NCBI GenBank assembly: GCA_022574495.1
Contig: JACZRW010000003.1
Location: 1 to 44,260 of the forward strand
Origin: Patescibacteria group bacterium
GTDB lineage: Bacteria > Patescibacteriota > Microgenomatia > Woykebacterales > RBG-16-39-9b
Length of the DNA: 44,260 nucleotides
Direction of reading: 5' to 3'
Part shown: in pieces, positions 23,817 through 33,873 of the stretch
How positions within the stretch are numbered: the first letter of the stretch is position 1
Layout: every line of letters begins with the position of its first letter
The notes under the pieces: model-generated
Seen by the model: only the letters and a program-made list of their open reading frames with translations
What the model was told of the DNA's origin: nothing
Databases searched by the model: none
Position numbers and translations under genes: made by a program

Positions 23817-26654
23817 TCACTTATTACTAGTTAAGTATTTTAACTCTCTTTTTAGATATTCGCCGGTGTACGATCTTTTCGATTTTATAATTGTTTCGGG
23901 ATCCCCTTGGGCGACTACCATCCCACCAGCATCTCCACCATCTGGACCAAGATCGATTATCCAATCGGCTGTTTTAATTACATCAAAATTATGTTCTATC
24001 ACCACTACGGTATTACCCAAATCTACCAGTCGATGAAGAACAGACAATAGGTTTTCGATATCGGCAAAATGAAGACCAGTTGTTGGCTCATCCAGTATAT
24101 AAAAAGTCTTTCCCGTACTTTTACGCGAGAGTTCTGTGGCTAATTTAACCCTCTGTGCTTCTCCACCCGACAAAGTTGTTGCTGGTTGGCCCAAACGTAT
24201 ATACGAAAGGCCAACATCTCTAAGAGTTTGAAGTTTATTTTTTATGGCTGGTACATTATTAAAAAATTCCAGCGCTTCCTCAACAGTCATTGCTAAGATT
24301 TCAGAAATATTTTTGCCTTTAAAACTTATCTCTAAGGCTTCTCTGTTATACCTTTTACCTTCACAGGTTTCACAGGTAACGTAGACGTCTGGTAGAAATT
24401 GCATCTCAATTTTAATAACGCCATCACCTTGACAAGTTTCACATCTACCTCCCTTAACGTTAAATGAAAACCTACCCGCTCTATAGCCTCTTATTTTAGC
24501 TTCGGCTGTCTGTGCGTATAATTCTCGAACATAAGAAAAGGCGCCAGTGTAAGTAGCTGGATTACTTCTTGGTGTTCTACCAATTGGTGATTGATCTATA
24601 CTTACTACTTTATCAATAAATTCAATACCCAAAATACTTTTGTGCTTTCCAACTTTCTCCTTTGAACGGTAAAGACTTGCACTCAAGGACTTTCTCAGGA
24701 TATCTTCAATTAGAGTGGATTTGCCAGAACCAGAAACACCGGTAATACAAATAAACTTCCCTAAAGGAAAATCTACATTAATATTTTTAAGATTGTGTTC
24801 TGAGGCCTCAATGATTTTTAGTGATTTGCCGTTTCCTCTTACCTTTTTTTTATAATCTTTCATTACTATTTTTTTACCCGAAAGAAATTGCCCCGTTATG
24901 GATTCCTTTGATCTAGTTATTTCTTTTGGTGTCCCGTAAGCAATTATCTCTCCCCCATGTTCCCCAGCACCAGGACCAGTATCGAGCACCCAATCTGCAC
25001 TTTCAATAGTTTCTCGATCGTGTTCGACCACGACAACCGTATTTCCTAAATCACGGAGATTTTTTAGGGTGTTAATTAATCTGGTATTATCTTTTTGGTG
25101 AAGACCTATGGACGGCTCATCTAAAACGTAAAGGACTCCAGAAAGCCCAGAGCCAATTTGTGAGGCTAAGCGGATTCTTTGAGCCTCCCCACCAGCAAGA
25201 GTAGCGCTAGTTCTCCCTAATGTAAGGTAGTTCAAACCTACATCTACTAAGAATTTTAACCTGGTCTTTATTTCTTTTAGTACTTGCTTGGCGATTATCT
25301 TTTCTCTTTCGGTCAAGTCAAGAGATGCAAACCACTCTTTGGCTTTATCTATTGAATAATCACTCACTTCGGTAATTGGTTTCTTATTGATTGTTATAAA
25401 TTGCGATTCCTTCTTTAATCTAGAACCCTTACAAGTCTCACAAATTTCTTCTCTCATATATTTCTCAATTTCCCTCTTGGTCCATTCACTATCCGTTTCT
25501 TTGTATTTACGTAAAATCTCTGGCATTACTCCTTCAAAAGTGGTGTTAAAAGTTATTAATTTTCCAAACCTATTTCTCCCTGAGACTTTAAATACTTCTT
25601 CCTCAGAACCGTAAAGAACAGTGGTTAAAGCATTTTTTGGTAAATCCTTGATTGGTGTGCTTAAAGAAACTTTCAAATGATCCACTAGAGCATCTAACCT
25701 TCTTGAAGACCAAGTATCCGATCCTAATATCCTACTCCAAGGTAATATTGCACCTTCGGAAATCGAAAGACTTTTATTTGGTATTACTAAATTCTCATCC
25801 ACACTGAGTTTTGTGCCTATCCCAGTACACTCCGGGCAAGCACCGTATGGAGAATTGAATGAAAATGTTCTAGGTTCTATTTCGGGTAGGGATACATTAT
25901 GCTCAGGGCAAGAAAATTGTTCAGAGAATAATTGATCCTTCCCATCTATTGATGCGATTACGACTCCTTCTGATAACTTCAAAGAGGTCTCTACAGATTC
26001 GGTGAGTCTTTGTTTGTCTACCGGAGTTACTAGTCTATCAATCACCACTTCAATATCGTGAATTTTATATCTAACCAGTTTTGGAGTTTCTCCTATTTCG
26101 TAGACCTTTCCATCCACTCGTACCCGTACGTACCCTTTTTTCTTTAAATCCTGAAAAACTTCATCATAAATTCCTTTTCTACCCCTCACAATCGGGGAAA
26201 GGATAAGAAGTTTTTTATTTTTTGGGAATTTTTGTATTTTATCGACTATTTCTTGAGGGGTTTGGGCTTTTATTTCTTTTCCATCTACCGGACAGTGTGG
26301 TGTTCCTACTCTTGCCCAAAGCAGTCTCATATAATCATAAATCTCAGTGATAGTGCCTACAGTAGAGCGCGGGTTTTTTGGAGCAGATTTTTGATCTATA
26401 GATATGGCTGGGGAAAGACCTTCTATCTGATCTACATCTGGTTTTTCCATCAGGCCTAGAAATTGTCTGGCGTAGGCAGAAAGGGATTCTACATAGCGCC
26501 TCTGCCCCTCAGCATAGAGTGTATCGAAGGCCAAAGAGGATTTACCCGAACCGGAAATACCAGTGATAACCACTAATTTATTTTTAGGGATTTCTACGGA
26601 AATATTTTTGAGGTTGTGCTCTCTAGCACCAACAATGGAAATCTTATCATTCAT
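23817..26654 (-). CDS. uvrA: Excinuclease ABC subunit A
   Basis: 945 aa from ATG 26654 ([18 protein letters not shown]), the expected length. A 23-residue upstream extension is rejected because the promoter lies inside it. Two ABC ATPase modules with Walker [10 protein letters not shown] and GVSGSGKST, two signature LSGGEAQR-like motifs ([18 protein letters not shown]), and paired zinc sites (CPEH/CPEC, CETC/CQGD, CETCEG). UvrA scans DNA for damage and loads UvrB. The mRNA is probably leaderless; the gene heads a long minus-strand run through secG. The DNA repair genes uvrB and lexA lie just upstream. Confidence 0.97.
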   Translation of the reverse strand: MNDKISIVGAREHNLKNISVEIPKNKLVVITGISGSGKSSLAFDTLYAEGQRRYVESLSAYARQFLGLMEKPDVDQIEGLSPAISIDQKSAPKNPRSTVGTITEIYDYMRLLWARVGTPHCPVDGKEIKAQTPQEIVDKIQKFPKNKKLLILSPIVRGRKGIYDEVFQDLKKKGYVRVRVDGKVYEIGETPKLVRYKIHDIEVVIDRLVTPVDKQRLTESVETSLKLSEGVVIASIDGKDQLFSEQFSCPEHNVSLPEIEPRTFSFNSPYGACPECTGIGTKLSVDENLVIPNKSLSISEGAILPWSRILGSDTWSSRRLDALVDHLKVSLSTPIKDLPKNALTTVLYGSEEEVFKVSGRNRFGKLITFNTTFEGVMPEILRKYKETDSEWTKREIEKYMREEICETCKGSRLKKESQFITINKKPITEVSDYSIDKAKEWFASLDLTEREKIIAKQVLKEIKTRLKFLVDVGLNYLTLGRTSATLAGGEAQRIRLASQIGSGLSGVLYVLDEPSIGLHQKDNTRLINTLKNLRDLGNTVVVVEHDRETIESADWVLDTGPGAGEHGGEIIAYGTPKEITRSKESITGQFLSGKKIVMKDYKKKVRGNGKSLKIIEASEHNLKNINVDFPLGKFICITGVSGSGKSTLIEDILRKSLSASLYRSKEKVGKHKSILGIEFIDKVVSIDQSPIGRTPRSNPATYTGAFSYVRELYAQTAEAKIRGYRAGRFSFNVKGGRCETCQGDGVIKIEMQFLPDVYVTCETCEGKRYNREALEISFKGKNISEILAMTVEEALEFFNNVPAIKNKLQTLRDVGLSYIRLGQPATTLSGGEAQRVKLATELSRKSTGKTFYILDEPTTGLHFADIENLLSVLHRLVDLGNTVVVIEHNFDVIKTADWIIDLGPDGGDAGGMVVAQGDPETIIKSKRSYTGEYLKRELKYLTSNK

Positions 26655-26663
26655 AGATCGGAA

Positions 26664-26692
26664 ATTATACGCGATTTTGCAAATTAATTCAA
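26664..26692 (-). promoter_or_regulatory. Leaderless promoter of uvrA
   Basis: Minus strand TTGAAT (26692-26687), 17-nt spacer, TATAAT (26669-26664), then 9 nt to ATG 26654. It is divergent from the ncRNA promoter 25 nt away; no LexA-type palindrome is obvious. Confidence 0.65.
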
Positions 26693-26716
26693 GTGCTAGA
26701 GACCAATACTTTATAC

Positions 26717-26746
26717 TTGACAATGGCTATGGGGCTGAATTAAAAT
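26717..26746 (+). promoter_or_regulatory. Promoter of the 610-nt noncoding RNA
   Basis: Consensus TTGACA (26717-26722), 18-nt spacer, TAAAAT (26741-26746). Transcription should start near 26753, about five bases before the first hairpin. Confidence 0.6.
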
Positions 26747-26752
26747 ACACTA

Positions 26753-27363
26753 GTTGATTGGTGTCACCCAATTCGTGTAGTTTGGAGAGGTGTTCACGGT
26801 AGAGGGTGCCATACCAGCGATGCGTTGCGAACCTTCCAACTAGCAGTTCATGTTGTGTTGCTAGACCTGGTTTCGGGTAGCCAGTCGCTGGTAAAAACCC
26901 TCTCAAAACTGAATTCAACAGTTGTTCCTGGCCTACGGATGCGAGTAGGGCTTGGGAAACTTGTAATTGGACTGGGATCTATCTTTACTAAGAGTCCTCA
27001 AGCGCACCATTGAGGGCTCACAAACTTACCGGTCATCGCTGCCTAGCAGCGGGAAACTGGGGTGGGTGTGTCTTCAGACCCTCGGGTCAGTGGACGGAAT
27101 GGCACAACATGACCCTCTACGCCTTCCAAGGAGTACGGTCGGTTCAACCTTCCGATAAATACCCCACCTAAAAACAGATTCACACCGCCAGTCTGGATCA
27201 GGGTGTAGACCTGGACGGTTGGTGATGAAGTATGGCGGACCAACTAAGTGCTGCTTCATTATTCTGCCATAGCCTTCTAGTACGTCTTTTCGTCTAACGT
27301 CTGACGTCTCATGTCGGCCGACTAAAGCCCTGGTGAAACACCACACCAGGGCCTCTCTTTTTT
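26753..27363 (+). ncRNA. Large structured noncoding RNA, about 610 nt, family unknown
   Basis: Bounded by a consensus promoter and a strong terminator, GC-richer than its flanks, and without a frame longer than about 65 codons on its strand. Helices: ATTGG/CCAAT (26757-26772); GAG-T-CCTCAA with TTGAGG-G-CTC (26992-27001 with 27010-27019); CGCTG/CAGCG (27037-27051); GTTGGT/ACCAAC (27218-27244), which interleaves with TGAAG/CTTCA (27226-27258) and TATGGC/GCCATA (27231-27271), suggesting a pseudoknot or alternative folds; palindrome GTCGGCCGAC (27313). Four CGTCT copies sit at 27283, 27291, 27298 and 27305. It lacks RNase P and tmRNA signatures. It lies between divergent uvrA and convergent uvrB. 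Confidence 0.7.
27327..27363 (+). terminator. Rho-independent terminator of the large RNA
   Basis: Perfect 9-bp stem GCCCTGGTG (27327-27335)/CACCAGGGC (27344-27352) followed by CTCTCTTTTTT. The T-run overlaps the uvrB stop codon; on the opposite strand the tract is only TTTAGT, so it mainly serves the plus strand. Confidence 0.85.
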
Positions 27364-29431
27364 AAGACAACTTTCCTGTTTCTCTTGCAGTAACTGTTTT
27401 GGGGATGTGCAAGTTTTTATTCTTTAATTCCAACATCTGATCACGCAGGAGAGCGGCGCTTTCAAAATCTAGATTTTCGGCTGCATGTTTCATTTCTTCT
27501 TCAAGATCTTTGGCGAGTTTTTTAATTTCTTTCTTTGGTACTTTGGTAAGATCAAGCTCCTCCACCGTACTTGCATCAGGTTGAATTTCTTCCAGCCTTT
27601 CACCAATATCATGAATCGCTTTTTTAATAGTTTCTGGAGTTATTTTGTGCTTTTTATTATAAACAAGCTGGATATTTCGACGACGGTTTGTTTCTTCTAT
27701 TGCTCCTCTCATAGAACCAGTTATCTTATCGGCATACATTATCACCTTTCCATCCACGTGACGAGCCGCTCTACCTGTAGTCTGAATAAGACTTGTTTTG
27801 GATCTTAAAAATCCTTCTTTATCAGCATCTAGTATAACCACCAGGGAAACTTCTGGCAGATCTAACCCTTCGCGCAGCAAATTTATTCCCACCAAAACAT
27901 CGAATTTTCCTTTTCGTAGATCGCGCAGAATATCTATTCTTTCCAAGGTATTTATCTCATGGTGGATATACATTACTTTTATTTCTCTTTCTGCTAGAAA
28001 TTCCGCTAAATCTTCCGCCATATTTTTTGTGAGCGTAGTGACCAATACCCGCTGTCCTTTAGAGACGCGATTTTTAATTTCTTCCATGAGGTCGGGGATT
28101 TGGCCTTTGGTTTTTCTAATTTCAACTTCGGGATCGATAATACCAGTGGGCCGGATGATTTGCTCCACTATTTGATCCGCAAGACTCAACTCATAATCCT
28201 GTGGTGTGGCGGAAGTATAGATTACTTGATTAAGTTTTCTGGAAAATTCTTCATAGTTCAACGGTCTATTATCAAGTGCACTAGGCAATCTAAATCCATT
28301 ATCAATCAATACACTTTTTCTGGCTTTTTCCCCGTGCCACATACCACGAATTTGAGGAACGGTCATGTGTGATTCATCAATAAAGAGTAAAAAGTCTCTT
28401 GGAAAATAATCCATTAGTGTAAATGGGGAATCCCCTGGAGCACGACCATCAAAATATCTTGAATAATTTTCTATTCCTTTTACAAAGCCAAATTGATCTA
28501 TCTGTTCAATATCAAAATTTGTCCTTTGCTCCAATCTTCTATACTCCACTACTTTGTCATTATTTTTGAAGTAAGCCAGTCTATCCTTTAAATCTTTTTT
28601 TATTTGGGTAAGTGGTGCTTGAAGATTTTCTTTTGGCATTACGTAATGACGAGCCGGGAAAATCATGGTTTCCTCTTGCTCTTCAATATTTTCAAAACTG
28701 GTCGGTTTTAACCTGTCTATTTTTTCAATAGAATCACCAAAAAAACTTACCCGAACAATAAATTGCTCATAAGAAGGGTAAATCTCTAAGGTATCACCCT
28801 TCACTCTAAAATTCCCCCTTTTCAGTTCAAGATCATTTCTTTCGTACTGAATATCTACTAATCCGCTTAAGACTTCTTTTAGCTGAATTTTTTGACCCTT
28901 GTACAGACTGATTACACTATTTTGATAGGAATCAGGAGATCCTATATTGTAGATACACGATACGGAAGCAACTATAAGTACATCCCTGCGTGTAAGTAAG
29001 GCTTTGGTTGCCGCTAGTCTTAATCTGTCAATTTCTTCGTTTATGGCAGCATCTTTTTCTATATAAAGATCTATCTGAGGAATGTATGATTCTGGCAGGT
29101 AATAATCGTAATAACTTACAAAATATTCCACTGCATTTTTGGGGAAGAATTCGCGAAATTCGCTGGCAAGCTGAGCCGCCAAAGTCTTATTGTGAGCGAT
29201 TACCAATGTTGGCTTTTGGGTTTGTTGAATGATGTTGGCCATAGAGAAAGTCTTACCCGTAGCAGTGGCCCCAAGTAAAACTTGGTGTTTGTAATTTTTC
29301 TTAATACCATCTACTAGTTTTTTTATTGCTTCCGGTTGATCGCCAGTCGGCTCAAATGGTTTCACCAATTCAAAGCTTTGGCCTTGCTTAGTTTTAATCC
29401 TGAACTTTGTTGAAGGATCAGATTTATCCAT
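27362..29431 (-). CDS. uvrB: Excinuclease ABC subunit B
   Basis: 689 aa, slightly longer than usual at the N-terminus. Helicase-type ATPase: Walker A GATATGKT, the beta-hairpin YYDYYLPESYIP that wedges the strands, IDESHMTVPQIRGMWHG, late helicase motifs (VGINLLREGLDLPEVSL, QTTGRAARHVDGK), and a C-terminal UVR motif (DFESAALLRDQMLELK) that binds UvrC. It verifies lesions delivered by UvrA and recruits UvrC. Divergent from lexA, separated from uvrA by the 610-nt RNA; the three Uvr genes and lexA thus sit within 11 kb. Confidence 0.97.
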   Translation of the reverse strand: MDKSDPSTKFRIKTKQGQSFELVKPFEPTGDQPEAIKKLVDGIKKNYKHQVLLGATATGKTFSMANIIQQTQKPTLVIAHNKTLAAQLASEFREFFPKNAVEYFVSYYDYYLPESYIPQIDLYIEKDAAINEEIDRLRLAATKALLTRRDVLIVASVSCIYNIGSPDSYQNSVISLYKGQKIQLKEVLSGLVDIQYERNDLELKRGNFRVKGDTLEIYPSYEQFIVRVSFFGDSIEKIDRLKPTSFENIEEQEETMIFPARHYVMPKENLQAPLTQIKKDLKDRLAYFKNNDKVVEYRRLEQRTNFDIEQIDQFGFVKGIENYSRYFDGRAPGDSPFTLMDYFPRDFLLFIDESHMTVPQIRGMWHGEKARKSVLIDNGFRLPSALDNRPLNYEEFSRKLNQVIYTSATPQDYELSLADQIVEQIIRPTGIIDPEVEIRKTKGQIPDLMEEIKNRVSKGQRVLVTTLTKNMAEDLAEFLAEREIKVMYIHHEINTLERIDILRDLRKGKFDVLVGINLLREGLDLPEVSLVVILDADKEGFLRSKTSLIQTTGRAARHVDGKVIMYADKITGSMRGAIEETNRRRNIQLVYNKKHKITPETIKKAIHDIGERLEEIQPDASTVEELDLTKVPKKEIKKLAKDLEEEMKHAAENLDFESAALLRDQMLELKNKNLHIPKTVTARETGKLS

Positions 29432-29524
29432 AATAATTAATTTTAGCGCAAAAATATTTTTATTTAAAGTGTGGGAAGTTGTGTTTTGATAACTTTTGAC
29501 CTTCTTTTACCTCTTTATACTCTG

Positions 29525-29553
29525 TTGACAGTCTCCGAAAATAGGACGACAAT
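29525..29553 (+). promoter_or_regulatory. Probable lexA promoter
   Basis: TTGACA (29525-29530), 17-nt spacer, GACAAT (29548-29553). It leaves a leader of about 80 nt. No clear LexA palindrome is visible; GAACTAGAAC at 29571-29580 is a direct, not inverted, repeat. Confidence 0.45.
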
Positions 29554-29638
29554 ATAACCAGAAATTATGCGAACTAGAACTGCTTGGACTGATCGCAGAT
29601 TCTTCTTAATTTTTAATTCCGAGCGAAAGCGAGGCTAA

Positions 29639-30256
29639 GTGGCACCGGTAATTTACAAGAGACAAAGAGACCTTCTTCAATTTGTATCGCAATTCATGCA
29701 AAAAAGAGGCTATGCCCCAACATTGGCCGAAATTTGTGATGGCCTAGGCCTTCGTTCCCCGGCAACAGTTCACGAGCACATACAAAATTTAATTATAAAA
29801 GGAGTGTTAAAAAAATCTGAAGGTGTTCGACGAGGTATAGAAGTAATAGATCAAAGAGCCATGGGTTGGATTCCCTCCGCCGTCGAGCTTCCTCTAGTAG
29901 GTAAGATTGCCGCCGGTCAACCAATAGAAGTTATTGATGATCACACAGCGTCTGTGATAGTTCCACCAGATATGATCGGTGACAAGCGTTGTTATGTTTT
30001 ACAAGTAAAAGGAAATTCGATGGTGGAGGCAGCAATTTTGGATGGAGATTTTGTAGTAATTGAGCACCGAGAGACAGCCGAGAATGGTGATATAGTCGTT
30101 GCTTTGCTTAATGATAGTTTTGTAACCCTAAAAAGATTCTACCAGGAAACAGACCACGTAAGACTGGAACCAGCTAATTCTTCCATGAACCCTATCCTTA
30201 CCAGAAATGTAAAGATCCAAGGAAAAGTCGTCGGGGTGGTTAGAAGATATCACTAA
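29639..30256 (+). CDS. lexA: LexA repressor, SOS response
   Basis: 205 aa, GTG start with GAGG upstream. N-terminal winged helix (RQRDLLQFVSQFMQKRGYAP, LRSPATVHEHIQNLI), then the self-cleavage domain: cleavage bond Ala92-Gly93 in GKIAAGQP, nucleophile Ser127 (KGNSMVEAAILDGD) and general base Lys165 (VTLKRFY). RecA filaments trigger self-cleavage and release SOS genes, presumably uvrA and uvrB here. Divergent from uvrB. Its 3' end overlaps that of the convergent NRAMP-like gene by 17 nt. Confidence 0.95.
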   Translation: MAPVIYKRQRDLLQFVSQFMQKRGYAPTLAEICDGLGLRSPATVHEHIQNLIIKGVLKKSEGVRRGIEVIDQRAMGWIPSAVELPLVGKIAAGQPIEVIDDHTASVIVPPDMIGDKRCYVLQVKGNSMVEAAILDGDFVVIEHRETAENGDIVVALLNDSFVTLKRFYQETDHVRLEPANSSMNPILTRNVKIQGKVVGVVRRYH

Positions 30257-31481
30257 AAAACATTGATGCAAACATAAGTACAACTGAAATGGTCATTATC
30301 CCTACCGTAAACCAGGCCGTTATTTTTGTTAAGGTATTATTCACAAATTCCCCCATTATTTTTTTACTAGATGAGATTATTATAATTAAAATTAAAAGCG
30401 GTGGGGCCACTACTCCAGCCAGAATTTGGGAGTAGAAAAGGGCGGTGACTGGATTTATTTTTAATATGGCTATAGCTGTTCCAATGAAAAAAGTAGCTGT
30501 TAAAACTGCATAAAACCCTTTAGCATTATTTACTTTTCTACCTAGACCCTCGCTCCATCCAAATACTTCGGCAACTGCATAAGAAGATGAAGCCGCTAGT
30601 ACTGGAAGCGCAATCAACCCGCCACCCACAATCCCAATAGAAAATAGTAAAAAGGCTCCATTACCGGCAATAGGTATAAAGGCCTTCGAAATATCGGCTG
30701 CAGTAAGGGCGCTAAAATTTTCTATGGGGCTATCAGAAAAGAAAAGTACCGTAGCGGTACTAATAATAATAAAATAGGCAACTAGATTGGAAAATATGAA
30801 CCCGGGCGCTACCGCTAGGAATTTATTGCGCGCTTCACTTTTTGGGGTATGATCCTCTACCTCTTCAGACGTCTGCCAAAAAAATAAGTACGGTGTTATG
30901 GTGGTGCCTAAAAGAGCAGTAGCCGTGGCAAAGTATATAGGGGTAAATTCAATTCTAGGAATAAGAGTACTACTTAACACTAAACCCCAATCTGGTTTTG
31001 CCAATACCCCAGATGCAATATAAGCAAGGAACACAACAACTAGCCAAAGTAGAAGTTTAGATAACACTTTATAATTTTCAAACACTACTACATACCAAAT
31101 AATTAAGGCCAGAACAGGAATGAAAACCACTGATGGAATAAAAGTAATAAAACTATTTAAAACAGAACCCATTATAGATAAATCTGCTCCAATGGTTAGT
31201 GTATTAACAACAATAAGGGAAACCATAGAAATGACGGCTACTTTTCTACCAAAATGTTCCTCTATAATAGTGGTCAGCCCTTTTTTCTTTACGTCGCCAA
31301 TCTTTGCACTCATTCCTTGAACAACGATGAGTAGTGGTGTAGAAAGAAGAAGTAACCAAGCTAGAGCGAAACCAGTAGTTGCGCCGGTAATTGAGTATGT
31401 TGTAATACCAGATGGATCATTATCCGCACCACCAGTGATAATTCCAGATGAAGTTTTTTTAATCAAGTGAGAAGCTTTCAT
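30240..31481 (-). CDS. NRAMP-family divalent metal transporter, non-canonical
   Basis: 413 aa with about 11 membrane helices. NRAMP proteins import Mn2+/Fe2+ with H+; the first metal-binding helix normally carries DPGN and the sixth MPHN. Here helix 1 reads GGADNDPSGITTYS and helix 6 LLGTTITPYLFFWQTSEEVE, so the metal-binding Met that favours transition metals is absent. The loop MSAKIGDVKKKGLTT is typical. Related NRAMP-like proteins with altered sites transport Mg2+ or other ions, so Mn2+ should not be assumed. Overlaps the lexA 3' end. Confidence 0.8.
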   Translation of the reverse strand: MKASHLIKKTSSGIITGGADNDPSGITTYSITGATTGFALAWLLLLSTPLLIVVQGMSAKIGDVKKKGLTTIIEEHFGRKVAVISMVSLIVVNTLTIGADLSIMGSVLNSFITFIPSVVFIPVLALIIWYVVVFENYKVLSKLLLWLVVVFLAYIASGVLAKPDWGLVLSSTLIPRIEFTPIYFATATALLGTTITPYLFFWQTSEEVEDHTPKSEARNKFLAVAPGFIFSNLVAYFIIISTATVLFFSDSPIENFSALTAADISKAFIPIAGNGAFLLFSIGIVGGGLIALPVLAASSSYAVAEVFGWSEGLGRKVNNAKGFYAVLTATFFIGTAIAILKINPVTALFYSQILAGVVAPPLLILIIIISSSKKIMGEFVNNTLTKITAWFTVGIMTISVVLMFASMFFSDIF

Positions 31482-31577
31482 CTAGCTTTTTTAAACTCCT
31501 TATATTTATGATAATAGTAAATATCACTAATTTTTAACTCTAGCAATTTAAGTTCAATAAATCTAGCTATAACCATG

Positions 31578-31583
31578 TATAAT
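31578..31583 (+). promoter_or_regulatory. -10 box giving a leaderless rsmI mRNA
   Basis: TATAAT (31578-31583) ends 6 nt before ATG 31590. The ATG at 31575 overlaps this box, so it cannot be the start. Confidence 0.55.
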
Positions 31584-31589
31584 CACTCC

Positions 31590-32264
31590 ATGGGAAAACT
31601 CTACCTAGTCTCAACACCGATAGGAAACTTAGAAGATCTATCTATCAGAGCAATTAATACTTTAAAAAATGTAGATTTAATATTAGCGGAGGATACAAGA
31701 AGATCGTCTATATTACTAAAGCACTACTCAGTTAATAAATTATTATCGAGTTTTCATGAGCATAACGAAGAGAAAAAGCAAAACGAAATCATAGAAAAAC
31801 TTAAACAAGGACAAAATATTGCCTTAATTTCAGATGCCGGTACTCCAACTTTATCCGACCCCGGGTATAAACTAATCCGAGAATGTGTTAAGGAAAACAT
31901 CAAAGTAATTTCAATCCCCGGCGCTTCAGCAGTTATTACGGCGTTGGCTTCATCAGGATTACCTACAGATTCATTTTCGTTTTTTGGATACGCCCCAAAG
32001 AAGGGTGGGAAAAAAAGACTTTTCTACGAAAAAATGCACAAATCATTAGATGGTATCACCAGCACAGTAATATTATTTGAATCTCCATATCGCCTTGAAA
32101 AAACACTTCAAGAGCTGGCTAGTATTTTCCCTGAAAAAAACCTCGTAATAGCAAGAGAGCTAACCAAAGCTCACGAGGAAATAATTCGAGGTAAAGTAGC
32201 ATTTGTTGCAAAAATTCTTAAAGGAAAAAAGTTGAAGGGTGAGATTACCATTCTAATAAATTAA
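31590..32264 (+). CDS. rsmI: 16S rRNA (cytidine1402-2'-O)-methyltransferase
   Basis: 224 aa from ATG 31590 (MGKLYLVSTPIGNLEDLS). This tetrapyrrole-methylase fold enzyme adds the 2'-O-methyl group to C1402 in the ribosomal decoding centre using SAM. Signature motifs: STPIGNLEDLS, LILAEDTRRSSILL, SFHEHNE, ISDAGTPTLSDPGY, SIPGASAVITALASSGLP, and ESPYRLEKTL. The short C-terminal extension of E. coli RsmI is missing, which is common. Its 3' end overlaps gpmI by 12 nt (convergent). Confidence 0.95.
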   Translation: MGKLYLVSTPIGNLEDLSIRAINTLKNVDLILAEDTRRSSILLKHYSVNKLLSSFHEHNEEKKQNEIIEKLKQGQNIALISDAGTPTLSDPGYKLIRECVKENIKVISIPGASAVITALASSGLPTDSFSFFGYAPKKGGKKRLFYEKMHKSLDGITSTVILFESPYRLEKTLQELASIFPEKNLVIARELTKAHEEIIRGKVAFVAKILKGKKLKGEITILIN

Positions 32265-33815
32265 TAGATTCCTACCTGTCATTTCGGCTGGTTTATTATT
32301 ACCCATCAGATAAAGCAGAGTAGGGGCAACATCAGCCAAAGACCCAGACTGGAGCTGAATTTTTTTCTCCTTTAGTTTATCTGAAATTGCCAAAAAGGGT
32401 ACTGGATTTGACGTGTGCTCAGTATCGACTCCTTTTGTAATTGGATTAATCATTTGCTCTGCATTCCCATGATCTCCAACCAATACAACTGTGCCTCCCA
32501 TGGGGTAGGCTTCGTCAACAATTTTTCCTACACAATAATCTAAAATTTGTACCGCTTCGATAGTTGCCTTTAGGGAACCGGTGTGGGCAACCATATCGGC
32601 ATTAGCAAAATTTATTATATAAAATCCATAATGGGCTGTTCTTAATTTTTTTACAATAATATCGGTAATCGTGTGTGCCGACATTTCTGGCTTCAAATCA
32701 TAAGTAGCTACTCTTGGAGATGGTACATGAAGTCTATCCTCGTAAGCAAAAGGGGTTTCAATACCTCCATTAAAAAAATAGGTCACGTGAGCGTATTTTT
32801 CTGTCTCTCCTATGTGGAACTGTTGAACATTATTGGTTGACACAACCAAAGATAAAGGATTACTTATTAATGGTGCGGGAAAGGCTACATGGGCAGGTAG
32901 ATTGCGCTCATACTCTGTCATGGACACAAAGTAAAGATTTTTTATCTTTTCTCTTGAAAAACCAATAAATTCATCTAAAATAAATGCTTTCGTAAGTTGT
33001 CTAGTTCTATCAGGACGAAAATTAAAGAAAATAACACTATCATTTTCTTTTACAAATACCGGCGCTTTCTTTCCATCAGAAATTATGCAAGGCTCGATAA
33101 ATTCATCCGTTACATTACCTTTGTAAGATTGATCAATCGCCTCGAATGGGCTTCTAAATACTTTCCCACTACCTACAGTTATTGTTTTGTATGCTTTCTC
33201 TGTCTTATCCCAACGGTTATCTCTATCCATGGCATAGTATCTTCCCGAAATTGAAACCACTTGACCAATATTAATTCCCTTCAATTTTGCATCTAGCTCC
33301 CTAAAAAATTGTAGCGCAGATGAAGGTGGTGAATCTCTACCATCGGTAAATAAGTGTAGATACACATTACCTACTCCAGATTGCTTAAGAAGCCATAGCA
33401 GCGCGTATAAATGTTCTACACTGGAGTGTACTCCCCCTGAGCCCACTAACCCCAGTAAGTGAACATTAGAATTATTTTTCTTTACATTATAAATTGCTTC
33501 CTTAAAAACAAGATTTTTTAAAAAAGTTCCGTCCGCTATGGCCGTATTTATTCTAGGTAGATCTTGATAAACTATTCTCCCCGCACCAAGATTCATGTGC
33601 CCTACCTCAGAATTTCCAACCTCACCGTGGGGAAGACCTACAGACTCACCCGCTGCTTCCAAAACGGTGTGGGGAAACGATGAATAATATGAATCAAGAT
33701 TTGGTTTTTTGGCTGCTGAAATTGCGTTTACTTCCACTCCTCCTCCAGCAACTCCCCAACCATCTAGCACTATTAGTACCATTGGTTTTATGAAATTATC
33801 GGGCAAAGTTTTCAT
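32253..33815 (-). CDS. gpmI: 2,3-bisphosphoglycerate-independent phosphoglycerate mutase
   Basis: 520 aa, normal size. It interconverts 3- and 2-phosphoglycerate in glycolysis using two Mn2+ ions. Motifs: VLIVLDGWG (metal), GNSEVGHMNLGAGR with the Ser that forms the phosphoserine, HLFTDGRDSPP, GRYYAMDRDNRWDK (substrate Arg/Asp), NFANADMVAHTG and VGDHGNAEQM (metal His/Asp). All catalytic residues are present. It is a single gene, divergent from the carbonic-anhydrase/ATP-synthase operon. Confidence 0.97.
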   Translation of the reverse strand: MKTLPDNFIKPMVLIVLDGWGVAGGGVEVNAISAAKKPNLDSYYSSFPHTVLEAAGESVGLPHGEVGNSEVGHMNLGAGRIVYQDLPRINTAIADGTFLKNLVFKEAIYNVKKNNSNVHLLGLVGSGGVHSSVEHLYALLWLLKQSGVGNVYLHLFTDGRDSPPSSALQFFRELDAKLKGINIGQVVSISGRYYAMDRDNRWDKTEKAYKTITVGSGKVFRSPFEAIDQSYKGNVTDEFIEPCIISDGKKAPVFVKENDSVIFFNFRPDRTRQLTKAFILDEFIGFSREKIKNLYFVSMTEYERNLPAHVAFPAPLISNPLSLVVSTNNVQQFHIGETEKYAHVTYFFNGGIETPFAYEDRLHVPSPRVATYDLKPEMSAHTITDIIVKKLRTAHYGFYIINFANADMVAHTGSLKATIEAVQILDYCVGKIVDEAYPMGGTVVLVGDHGNAEQMINPITKGVDTEHTSNPVPFLAISDKLKEKKIQLQSGSLADVAPTLLYLMGNNKPAEMTGRNLLIY

Positions 33816-33873
33816 AAATTACTTACTTCATCATAGCTAAGAACTAGCATTAAATTCAACACCCAAAGACCCC

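Noticed and set aside
26731-26740. GGGGCTGAAT resembles the 5' end of tmRNA (GGGGCTG)
   Set aside because: It lies within the promoter spacer, there is no matching 3' CCA end or T-arm at the other end, and no tag frame was found.
26825-27346. Short open frames on both strands within the 610-nt RNA
   Set aside because: They overlap one another, have no SD or family likeness, and lie inside a promoter-to-terminator unit full of helices.
29571-29580. LexA box GAACTAGAAC before lexA
   Set aside because: It is a direct repeat, not an inverted GAAC-N4-GTTC, and is not found before uvrA or uvrB.
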